From Allobosea sp. TND4EK4 (GTDB lineage: Bacteria; Pseudomonadota; Alphaproteobacteria; Rhizobiales; Beijerinckiaceae): 64,000 nucleotides of DNA. The position numbers and the translations under genes were made by a program. Under the pieces are notes generated by a model, which saw only the letters and a list, made by a program, of their open reading frames with translations, had not been told where the DNA came from and did no database searches. Positions 57,159-64,000 of this stretch are shown in pieces. The stretch is taken from positions 372,001 to 436,000 of the forward strand of contig NZ_FTMO01000002.1 of the NCBI RefSeq assembly GCF_900156025.1. Reading direction: 5' to 3'. Numbering within the stretch: the first letter of the stretch is position 1; each line of letters starts with the position of its first letter.

Positions 57159-57728
57159 ATGATCCACCGTTTGAGCGGCCTCGTATGGGGGCCGGTTGTC
57201 GCGCTGGCGCTCGCCGGCTGCCAGGAAACCACCCAGACTGCGCGCCCGCGCATCGATGCGCCGGGCGTTCCGGTCTCGGTGCAGAGCATTTCGGGTGCGC
57301 CCGACGACGTCACCACCAGCTTCGCCGGGCTGCTCGGAGAAGCTGCTGCCGAGCGCAAGATGGAAATCGTCCCGGGCGACAAGCCCGCGCGCTTCCGCGT
57401 CAAGGGCTACCTCACCGCCCAGCCGACCGAGGATGGACAGACCGCGCTCGCCTTCGTCTGGGATGTCTACGACTCCACCCGCCAGCGTGCCCAGCGCGTG
57501 CAGGGCGAGAGCATCGGCAAGCGCAGCGGCGGCTCCGATCCCTGGGCCGGGATCGACCGCACCGTCGTCGCCAAGGCGGCCTCCGATTCGATGGATGCGA
57601 TCGCGGGCTTCCTCGTCACCGCGCCGGCGGCCGAGGCCGCGCTCGGCCCGGCCGACAAGGCCAGGCCGGACGACAAGAAGGCGGCCAAGACGGCGACCGC
57701 TTCGGCGAGCGACCGAAAGCGGCTCTGA
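57159..57728 (+). CDS. Hypothetical lipoprotein
   Basis: 189 aa. Signal and lipobox LALAGC at residues 16-21, so acylated and exported. The mature part contains LLGEAAAERKMEIVPGDKPARFRVKGYLTAQ and VWDVYDS; reminiscent of outer-membrane-lipoprotein families with a beta-sandwich, but I do not recognise it. C-terminal tail is Ala/Lys-rich. Likely substrate of Lgt encoded at 39971. Function unknown. Confidence 0.75.
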   Translation: MIHRLSGLVWGPVVALALAGCQETTQTARPRIDAPGVPVSVQSISGAPDDVTTSFAGLLGEAAAERKMEIVPGDKPARFRVKGYLTAQPTEDGQTALAFVWDVYDSTRQRAQRVQGESIGKRSGGSDPWAGIDRTVVAKAASDSMDAIAGFLVTAPAAEAALGPADKARPDDKKAAKTATASASDRKRL

Positions 57729-57903
57729 AGCCCTCGACACCGGCTCGCCACCCGCTGACGCGGTCGCTTGGCCGGCGTCACGCGATTTACATGCCGATAT
57801 TGCAGCGCAGCGGTCGACTCCCTGCGGACGCGCTGTTAAGAGCGCTTCCAACTGAGCCGGCTCGCCCGGCCCCGTCCCGCCTTCTGCAACGGTACGCCAC
57901 GGC

Positions 57904-58848
57904 ATGGCCTCTCATTTCAAAGTCGTCGCCGGTAATTCCAACCGGCCGCTCGCCGAAGCCATCTGCAATCACCTGAGCATCCCGCTTGCCAAGGCTTCGG
58001 TCCGGCGCTTCGCCGACATGGAGGTCTTCGTCGAGATCCAGGAGAATGTGCGCGGACAGGATGTCTTCGTCATCCAGTCGACCTCGTTCCCGACCAACGA
58101 CCATCTGATGGAGCTTCTGATCGTGACCGACGCGCTGCGTCGGTCCTCCGCCAAGCGCATCACGGCGGTGATCCCCTATTTCGGCTATGCCCGCCAGGAC
58201 CGCCGCGCCTCGGGCCGCACGCCGATCTCGGCCAAGCTCGTCTCCAACCTGATCACCCATGCCGGCGTCGACCGCGTTTTGACGCTCGACCTGCATGCCG
58301 GGCAGATCCAGGGCTTCTTCGACATCCCGACCGACAACCTGTTCGGCGCCCCGCTGATGGCGCGCGATATCAAGGACCGGCTGGAATGGAGGAACGCGAT
58401 GGTCGTGTCGCCGGACGTCGGCGGCGTCGTCCGTGCGCGCGCGCTGGCCAAGCGCATCGACGCCCCGCTCGCCATCGTCGACAAGCGTCGTGACAGGCCC
58501 GGCGAATCCGAGGTGATGAACATCATCGGCTCCGTCGAGGGGCGCTCCTGCATCCTGATCGACGACATCGTCGACTCGGGCGGCACGCTGGTGAATGCGG
58601 CCGAGGCGCTGCTCGACCAGGGCGCCAAGGAGGTCTTCGCCTACATCACCCATGGCGTGCTCTCGGGCGGCGCTGTCGCCCGCATCGCCGGCTCCAAGCT
58701 GAAGGAGCTGGTGATCACCGATTCGATCATGCCGACCGAGGCCGTGAAGGTCGCCCGCAACATCCGCGTCATCTCCATCGCCCAGCTGATGGGCGAGGCG
58801 ATCGAGCGCACCGCGAGCGAGACCAGCGTCTCCAGCCTGTTCGATTGA
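57904..58848 (+). CDS. prs: Ribose-phosphate pyrophosphokinase
   Basis: 314 aa. Makes PRPP from ribose 5-phosphate and ATP. Conserved [31 protein letters not shown] with catalytic residues, and the PRPP loop [18 protein letters not shown]. Typical length. Upstream 175-bp gap has no gene. Confidence 0.96.
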   Translation: MASHFKVVAGNSNRPLAEAICNHLSIPLAKASVRRFADMEVFVEIQENVRGQDVFVIQSTSFPTNDHLMELLIVTDALRRSSAKRITAVIPYFGYARQDRRASGRTPISAKLVSNLITHAGVDRVLTLDLHAGQIQGFFDIPTDNLFGAPLMARDIKDRLEWRNAMVVSPDVGGVVRARALAKRIDAPLAIVDKRRDRPGESEVMNIIGSVEGRSCILIDDIVDSGGTLVNAAEALLDQGAKEVFAYITHGVLSGGAVARIAGSKLKELVITDSIMPTEAVKVARNIRVISIAQLMGEAIERTASETSVSSLFD

Positions 58849-58954
58849 GGACGATGCGGCAGTCGGCAATGGGCAGTCGGCAGCGGCACCAGGCTCACTC
58901 GGCAAACCCACTGCCGATTGCCTACGATCGACTGCCCGCGTCCGAAGGACGCTC

Positions 58955-59680
58955 ATGACCTCCCGCGCCCTTGTCCTGTTCTCCGGCGGCCAGGATTCGT
59001 CCACCGCCCTCGCCTGGGCGCTCGACCGCTTCGACAGCGTCGAGACGGTCGGTTTCGACTACGGCCAGCGCCATCGCGTCGAGATGGATTGCCGGCTGGC
59101 GATCCGCGGCAAGCTGCCGGCCCTGTCTTCCCGCTATGCCGAGCGCCTCGGCCCCGACCATCTCGTCGACCTTGCCGCGCTCGGCGCGATCTCCGAGACG
59201 GCGCTGACCCGCGACAGCGAGATCGCCTTTGCCGAGACCGGCCTGCCGACGACGTTCGTGCCGGGCCGCAACCTGATCTTCCTGACCTTCGCCGCCGCGC
59301 TGGCCTATCGCCGCGGCGCCAAGCACATCGTGCTCGGCGTCTGCGAAACCGACTATTCCGGCTATCCCGACTGCCGCGACGACACGATCAAGGCGATGCA
59401 GGTCGCGCTGGGCCTGGGCCTCGACCGGCGCCTCGTGCTGCACACCCCGCTGATGTGGCGCGACAAGGCGCAGACCTTTGCGCTCGCGAGACAGCTCGGC
59501 GGCCAGGCGCTGCTCGATCTGGTGATCGAGGACAGCCATAGCTGCTATCTCGGCGACCGGACGACGCGGCATGGCTGGGGCTATGGCTGCGGACATTGCC
59601 CGGCATGCGATTTGCGAGCTAAAGGCTTCGTGGCCTATCTCGCAGCTCCCGACGACAGCGGACCTACCTATGACCCGTGA
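58955..59680 (+). CDS. queC: 7-cyano-7-deazaguanine synthase
   Basis: 241 aa. ATP-dependent conversion of CDG to preQ0 in queuosine synthesis. PP-loop [10 protein letters not shown] (residues 10-19) and four zinc-binding cysteines at 197, 212, 215 and 218 ([10 protein letters not shown]). Its end overlaps the next gene by 11 bp, which encodes a queuosine precursor-type transporter, suggesting both synthesis and salvage. Confidence 0.95.
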   Translation: MTSRALVLFSGGQDSSTALAWALDRFDSVETVGFDYGQRHRVEMDCRLAIRGKLPALSSRYAERLGPDHLVDLAALGAISETALTRDSEIAFAETGLPTTFVPGRNLIFLTFAAALAYRRGAKHIVLGVCETDYSGYPDCRDDTIKAMQVALGLGLDRRLVLHTPLMWRDKAQTFALARQLGGQALLDLVIEDSHSCYLGDRTTRHGWGYGCGHCPACDLRAKGFVAYLAAPDDSGPTYDP

Positions 59681-60233
59681 CCGCCAGCGCGTCCTCGAAG
59701 GCGCCATCGCACTCGTTCTCTTCGGCCTGACCATCCCGACCGCGAACTGGATGATCGGCAATGTCGGCACGGTCTGCGTGCCGCAGGGCCCTTGCCTGGT
59801 GCCGGTCTGGCCGGGCATCGCCGCTCCCAGCGGCGTGCTGATGATCGGGCTCGCGCTCGTGCTGCGCGACATCGTCCAGCGCCGCCTCGGGCCGATGTTC
59901 GGGCTCGGCGCCATCGTGGTCGGCACGCTGATCTCGGCCTGGCTCGCCCCGGCAGCGATCGTGATCGCCTCCGTCAGCGCCTTCCTGCTCTCAGAGCTGG
60001 CCGATTTCGCGGTCTACACCCCCCTGCAGCGCCGCCGCTTCGTCACGGCCGTGTTCGCCTCGGGCGTCGTCGGCCTCGTCGTCGATTCGATCGTCTTCCT
60101 GCACCTCGCCTTCGGCAGCCTCGATTTCCTGGCCGGACAGGTCATCGGCAAGATCTGGATGATCCTCCTGGCGCTGCCGCTGATGCACCTCCTGCGCCGC
60201 CGGGACGAGAGGCTGGGACTGGTCGCGGCCTGA
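59670..60233 (+). CDS. VUT/YhhQ-family queuosine precursor transporter
   Basis: 187 aa, about six hydrophobic segments. Vut_1 (PF02592-type) pattern: [38 protein letters not shown] and [12 protein letters not shown]. coli YhhQ imports preQ0/preQ1; the ATG at 59670 overlaps the queC stop, so coupling and a role in preQ import are reasonable. Confidence 0.87.
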   Translation: MTRDRQRVLEGAIALVLFGLTIPTANWMIGNVGTVCVPQGPCLVPVWPGIAAPSGVLMIGLALVLRDIVQRRLGPMFGLGAIVVGTLISAWLAPAAIVIASVSAFLLSELADFAVYTPLQRRRFVTAVFASGVVGLVVDSIVFLHLAFGSLDFLAGQVIGKIWMILLALPLMHLLRRRDERLGLVAA

Positions 60234-60341
60234 ACGCCGGATCGGCACGGTTTTCGGTTTCACCGCTGAGCCCCACATCTCGGGCACAGTTTGAAATACC
60301 GCTGAAACCAAGAGTTTACGAGCGCGTGGCATAGCTGACCA

Positions 60342-62228
60342 ATGGTCAGCATCAACCCCAGAGAGCTTGCGGACGGTTCGGCCGAGCGCCTGCAAGCCCT
60401 GCAGAACGAGATCCTCGAGGCGATCGCCTGCGGGGAGCCTCTCGTTTCCATCATCGAGCGGCTCTGCCGCCGTGTCGAAGCCGTCGCGCCGGGCGTCATC
60501 TGCTCGGTCGTCACGGTCGATCCAGAGCGGCGGCTCGTGGCCCTGGCTGCCCCGAGCCTGCCCGCGCACTACACGGCCGCGATCACCGGCCTGCCGATCG
60601 GCCCGGACGTCGGCTCCTGCGGCTCCTCGATCTATCGCGGCGAGCCCGTCTGCGTCACCGATATCGCAAACGATCCGCTCTGGGCCGGGTTCAAGCAGCT
60701 CGTCCTGCCGCTTGGCCTGCGGGCCTGCTGGTCCAGCCCGATCAGGGCCCGCAACGGCCTCGTGATCGGCAGCTTCGCCTTCTATTACGATCAGGTCCGC
60801 GGGCCCGACGAACTGGAGCAACGGATCGTCGCGACCTGCGTCCACCTCTGTGCGATCGCGATCGAGCATGAAGAGGTGCGCTCCCGGAATCATCGGCTCG
60901 CCTATTGGGACACGCTGACGGGGCTGCCCAACCGTGTCGCCTTCAACGAGGCGATCACCCGGATGACGGCGGAGCTGCCGCTTAATTTCGGCCTGATGCT
61001 GATCGACATCGACCACCTCAAGGCGATCAACGACACCATGGGCCACGCCGCCGGCGACGCGCTGATCGCGACCGTGGGTGCCAGGCTGCAGGCCGTGATC
61101 GGCGAGGCCACCGCCTGCCGGATCGGCGGCGACGAGTTCGCCGTGCTGCTGCCGGACTGCAACCAGGCGAACCGGATCCGCGCCCTCGCCTGCTCGATCC
61201 TCGCGGCGGTGGCCGCCCCCCTCGATCACGAAGGCAACGCCCTCGTTCCCAGCGTCACCATCGGCGCGGTTCTGGCGGGAGAGGATGGCGACGACAGCGT
61301 GACGCTGCGCCAGAATGCCGACTTCGCCCTCTACCATGCCAAGGAAGTTCGCCGCGGCGGCTATGTCCGCTTCAGCAACGGCCTGCGGACCTCGATGACC
61401 CGCCGCCTGCAGAGCCAGCGCGATGTCGACGACGCGCTGACCGAGGGGCGCATCGTCGCCTACTATCAGCCCGTCATCAACCTGGACACCGGCGAGATCG
61501 CAGGGGTCGAGGCTCTGGCGCGGATGCGAATGCCGGATGGACGTGTCGCCACGGCAGGCGAATTCCAGGAAGCGATGCTGGACCCCAAGATCGCCTACCG
61601 CATCACCGGCCAGATGCTGGCTGCGATCGCGGCTGACATGGCGACGTGGTCGCGCGCGGGCGTCCAGTTCAAGCATATCGGGCTCAACGTCACCTCGGCC
61701 GACTTCAAGAAGGGCGATCTCGTCCAGCGCATTCTGCGGACGCTGGACCGGGTGCGGGTCGCCCCGGCGCATCTCGTCATCGAAATCACCGAGCAGGTCT
61801 TCATGGGCGCGCGCAAGGACGGCGTCGCGCGCACCATCGAGCAGCTGCGGGGCCATGGCATTGCCGTCGCCCTCGACGATTTCGGCACAGGCTTCGCATC
61901 GCTGACCCATCTGCTCGACTTTCCCGTCGACGTCATCAAGATCGACCGCTCCTTCATCGCCGCAGCCAGGACCGGTTCGCGAAGCAGCGCGATCGTCGAG
62001 GCCATGGTCGGTCTCGCCGGCAGGCTGGGCATGAAGGTCATCGCCGAAGGCATCGAGACGACCGACCAGGCCGAGTGGCTGAGAGCCATGGGCTGTCACC
62101 TGGGCCAGGGCTTCCTCTATGCGCAGGCCATGCCGGCCGGGATGGTCGCCGAGCTGCTGCAGCGCCTCGGACCTATGACTGGAACGGAAGCGCCGCCCTT
62201 GGCCGACCTCACCGCGACCGCCGCCTGA
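60342..62228 (+). CDS. GAF-GGDEF-EAL cyclic-di-GMP protein
   Basis: 628 aa. GAF (about 25-175) with GSCGSSIYRGEPV; GGDEF domain with intact GGDEF at residues 262-266; EAL at 390-392 (GVEALAR), plus IEITEQ, DDFGTGFASL and KIDRSF catalytic positions of the phosphodiesterase. No RxxD inhibitory site before GGDEF. Both activities could be present, with one often dominant; direction is unknown. No transmembrane segment, so cytoplasmic sensing by GAF. Confidence 0.93.
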   Translation: MVSINPRELADGSAERLQALQNEILEAIACGEPLVSIIERLCRRVEAVAPGVICSVVTVDPERRLVALAAPSLPAHYTAAITGLPIGPDVGSCGSSIYRGEPVCVTDIANDPLWAGFKQLVLPLGLRACWSSPIRARNGLVIGSFAFYYDQVRGPDELEQRIVATCVHLCAIAIEHEEVRSRNHRLAYWDTLTGLPNRVAFNEAITRMTAELPLNFGLMLIDIDHLKAINDTMGHAAGDALIATVGARLQAVIGEATACRIGGDEFAVLLPDCNQANRIRALACSILAAVAAPLDHEGNALVPSVTIGAVLAGEDGDDSVTLRQNADFALYHAKEVRRGGYVRFSNGLRTSMTRRLQSQRDVDDALTEGRIVAYYQPVINLDTGEIAGVEALARMRMPDGRVATAGEFQEAMLDPKIAYRITGQMLAAIAADMATWSRAGVQFKHIGLNVTSADFKKGDLVQRILRTLDRVRVAPAHLVIEITEQVFMGARKDGVARTIEQLRGHGIAVALDDFGTGFASLTHLLDFPVDVIKIDRSFIAAARTGSRSSAIVEAMVGLAGRLGMKVIAEGIETTDQAEWLRAMGCHLGQGFLYAQAMPAGMVAELLQRLGPMTGTEAPPLADLTATAA

Positions 62229-62328
62229 ACGCGCTGCGCCTGCGGACTTGAGATCGCGGCGCTTTTCGCTTATGAGCACGCCCAGCGTCCCGCTGACACC
62301 CTTGGAGGCTCTGGACGCTGAAGCCGAT

Positions 62329-62357
62329 GGCCGCCTTTTTGGCGGCCTTCTCATTTT
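62329..62357 (+). terminator. Terminator-like hairpin in the rplY leader
   Basis: GGCCGCC-TTTTT-GGCGGCC followed by TTCTCATTTTC. Seven-bp GC stem. It ends about 21 bp before the rplY start, so it could terminate the upstream GGDEF-EAL transcript or attenuate rplY. Confidence 0.6.
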
Positions 62358-62378
62358 CGTGAAGTCAAGGACATCAAC

Positions 62379-63002
62379 ATGACCGCCGTGAAGCAAATCG
62401 AGGCTTCGGCGCGCGCACAGGTCGGCAAGGGGGCCGCTCGTGCCGTTCGTCGCCAGGGCCAGACGCCTGCCGTGATCTATGGTGGAAACACCGCCCCCGT
62501 CGCCATCGCGCTCGACGCCAACAAGACCCGCCAGATGATTTTCGGCGGCCACTTCCTCACCACGATCTTCGAGATCGCCGTTGACGGCAAGAAGGAGCGC
62601 GTCATTCCGCGCGACTATCAGCTCGATCCGGTGAGGGACTTCCCGCTCCACGTCGACTTCCTGCGCGTCGCCAAGGGCCAGACCGTCACGGTCCAGGTTC
62701 CGATCCACGTCACCGGCCAGGATGCCAGCCCCGGCGTCAAGAACGGCGGCCTGGTCCAGATCGTCGAGCACACGCTCGAGATCACCGTCGAGCCCGACCG
62801 CATCCCGGACGCCTTCGAGGTCTCCGTCGCCGGCCTCAACATTGGCGACCAGCTCGAGGCCAAGGTCATCAAGCTTCCGGCCGGCGCCAAGCTGACCGTC
62901 GGCTCGGACGCCACCATCGTCACGATCGCCCCGCCGACCGTCGAGGCCGAGCCCGAGGCGACCGAGGAAGGCGCTGCCGAAGCGACTGCCGCCAAGGAGT
63001 GA
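62379..63002 (+). CDS. rplY: 50S ribosomal protein L25/Ctc
   Basis: 207 aa, the long two-domain form. N-terminal 5S-rRNA-binding L25 domain with [22 protein letters not shown] and [23 protein letters not shown]-terminal TL5-like domain, acidic tail. Common partner of pth downstream. Leader hairpin 21 bp upstream. Confidence 0.95.
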   Translation: MTAVKQIEASARAQVGKGAARAVRRQGQTPAVIYGGNTAPVAIALDANKTRQMIFGGHFLTTIFEIAVDGKKERVIPRDYQLDPVRDFPLHVDFLRVAKGQTVTVQVPIHVTGQDASPGVKNGGLVQIVEHTLEITVEPDRIPDAFEVSVAGLNIGDQLEAKVIKLPAGAKLTVGSDATIVTIAPPTVEAEPEATEEGAAEATAAKE

Positions 63003-63034
63003 GCGGCACGCCGCTTCCCTTCTCGCAGAATGCC

Positions 63035-63066
63035 AGACGGCCGGGTTTTCCCGGCCGTCTTCATTT
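63035..63066 (+). terminator. Terminator-like hairpin between rplY and pth
   Basis: AGACGGCCGGG-TTTT-CCCGGCCGTCT (perfect 11-bp stem), followed by the weak tail TCATTT. Lies 32 bp after rplY and 16 bp before pth, so it may partially terminate. Confidence 0.65.
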
Positions 63067-63081
63067 GCAGAGGTCGATGAG

Positions 63082-63696
63082 ATGCTGATCTTCGCCGGGC
63101 TCGGCAATCCGGGCGCGCGTTACGCCCGCAACCGCCACAATATCGGCTTTCTGGCGCTGGACGAGATCGCCCGCACGCACCGCGCGGCGCCGTGGCGCTC
63201 GCGCTTTCAGGCGCAGGCCAGCGAGGCGACCATCGGAACCGAGAAGGTCATCCTGCTGAAGCCGCAGACCTACATGAACGAATCCGGCCGCTCCATCGGC
63301 GAGGCCGCGCGCTTCTTCAAGGTCGCCCCCGCGGACGTGATCGTCTTCCACGACGAGCTCGACCTTGCCCCAGCGAAGCTCCGCGTGAAGCTCGGCGGCG
63401 GCAATGCCGGCCATAACGGGCTGCGCTCCACCACCGCCGCGATCGGCAACGACTACCGCCGCGTGCGGATGGGCATCGGCCACCCCGGCGCGAAGGAACT
63501 CGTCCACGCCTATGTGCTGAACGACTTCGGCAAGGCCGAGCAGCCCTGGGTCGAGGATCTCTGCACCGCCTGCGCCGATTTCGCCCCCGCGCTCGCCGCC
63601 CATGACGATGCCGGCTTCCAGAACAAGGTCCACCTGTTCATGGAGGCACGCGGCCACGGCGCCGTGAAGCGGCTGGGCGAAAAGGCCAGCGACTGA
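63082..63696 (+). CDS. pth: Peptidyl-tRNA hydrolase
   Basis: 204 aa. Recycles peptidyl-tRNA. Catalytic His in [10 protein letters not shown] (with [10 protein letters not shown]) and [21 protein letters not shown] and VRMGIGHPG complete the family. Same strand as rplY, the standard rplY-pth order. Confidence 0.96.
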   Translation: MLIFAGLGNPGARYARNRHNIGFLALDEIARTHRAAPWRSRFQAQASEATIGTEKVILLKPQTYMNESGRSIGEAARFFKVAPADVIVFHDELDLAPAKLRVKLGGGNAGHNGLRSTTAAIGNDYRRVRMGIGHPGAKELVHAYVLNDFGKAEQPWVEDLCTACADFAPALAAHDDAGFQNKVHLFMEARGHGAVKRLGEKASD

Positions 63697-63699
63697 GCC

Positions 63700-64000
63700 T
63701 CAGCAGGGCAGCTTCGCGCCGCCTTTCGCGATCGTGACCGGGCTCGTCCCGGAGCTTTCGTCGGTCTGCCGGGTCGCGATCATGGCGACCTGGGCGCCCG
63801 GCTTGATCTCTGCGGCCTCGGCCGGAGCGGCCATCAGGATGGTCGTGTCGGGCGTGAGTGTCACCTTCTGCTCGCCGCCCGGGTAGCTCAGCACCAGCCC
63901 TGCCCCGTCGACCCGCGAGACGGTCCCGGCGACCGTGGCGTTCGTCATCGTCGCATCCGGAAAGACGAAGACCTGCACCGCAAGCAGCGTTCCGTCCGGC
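63700..64000 (-). CDS. Hypothetical protein, N-terminus outside window
   Basis: The frame is open to the right edge, where it reads DGTLLAVQVFVFPDATMTN, so the start lies beyond 64000. Visible part is ~100 residues of beta-rich sequence (VAGTVSRVDGAGLVLSYPGGEQKVTLTPDTTILM ... GAQVAMIATRQ) resembling DUF5666-like small-barrel proteins, usually exported. Ends KLPC. Converges with pth with a 3-bp gap. No function assignable. Confidence 0.65.
   Translation of the reverse strand, partial: PDGTLLAVQVFVFPDATMTNATVAGTVSRVDGAGLVLSYPGGEQKVTLTPDTTILMAAPAEAAEIKPGAQVAMIATRQTDESSGTSPVTIAKGGAKLPC

Noticed and set aside
59991-63107. Long minus-strand open frame across the transporter, GGDEF-EAL and rplY genes
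   Set aside because: Opposite strand of three confidently identified genes, with no family similarity.

Overview
The window is about 64 kb of high-GC (roughly 65-68% by eye) chromosomal DNA, densely packed with housekeeping genes. The gene families and pairings (dapF-mtaB, lgt-midA-pgeF, leuC and leuD separated by a zincin gene, rpsU next to a cold-shock gene, an Omp25/31-type porin, an EnvZ/OmpR-like pair, UbiK-YbjN-ProC-CsaA in a row) point to an alphaproteobacterium of the order Hyphomicrobiales (Rhizobiales). A Bosea-like genus is my best guess, inferred from gene content only. I saw no rRNA, tRNA, CRISPR array, intact insertion sequence or prophage.

Layout. 1-13 kb: a truncated MBL hydrolase, a secreted proline-rich protein, dapF-mtaB, a sulfite-oxidase-family molybdoenzyme, fadD, a glyoxalase-fold protein, a DMT transporter with a strikingly histidine-rich tail, then a small AT-rich island (about 9.8-10.6 kb) with one orphan membrane-protein gene, an orphan secreted/membrane protein, an SDR and rplS. 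13-24 kb: a divergent tryptophan-catabolism pair (PLP enzyme / kynA), leuC-small membrane protein-zincin-leuD, a RecD/Dda-like helicase, a chemoreceptor and an exported Ntn-hydrolase. 23-30.6 kb: a fused HyuA-HyuB hydantoinase/oxoprolinase divergent from a complete TRAP transporter and a MarR-like regulator, which read as one uptake-plus-hydrolysis locus. 30.6-38 kb: an ArsR-SRPBCC pair with a clear palindromic operator, a DMT transporter, an FMN-binding protein, RNase T2, rlmJ, a GST gene broken by an in-frame amber codon, the porin and a glycosyltransferase. 38-50 kb: lgt-midA-pgeF, a quinone-oxidoreductase-like protein, a CPT-like kinase, csp-rpsU with an intervening terminator, uvrC, pgsA, moaD, moaE, a DUF1176 protein and ilvE. 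50-64 kb: MarR, a two-component system, DUF305 protein, csaA, TetR, proC, YbjN, ubiK, a lipoprotein, prs, queC and a queuosine-precursor-type transporter, a GAF-GGDEF-EAL protein, rplY, pth and a truncated gene.

Two things run through the window. First, a family of dispersed palindromes with ends like GTCATCCCGG / CCGGGATGAC (or GTCATTCCGG / CCGGAATGAC) sits in many intergenic gaps, and a different repeat-like GC-rich segment appears to have been absorbed in frame into uvrC. Second, several regulatory sites can be read directly: a sigma70-type promoter with a long leader for csp, intrinsic terminators just upstream of rpsU and rplY that look like attenuators, a 24-bp palindrome at the ArsR gene, a 22-bp imperfect palindrome upstream of fadD, a TTTAAGCTTAAA palindrome between the tryptophan-catabolic genes, and a short leader ORF overlapping the TRAP operon start. 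I found no clear candidate for a wholly new multi-gene system; the most unusual items are the rpsU/rplY leaders, the nonsense-interrupted GST, the AT-rich orphan and the His-rich transporter.
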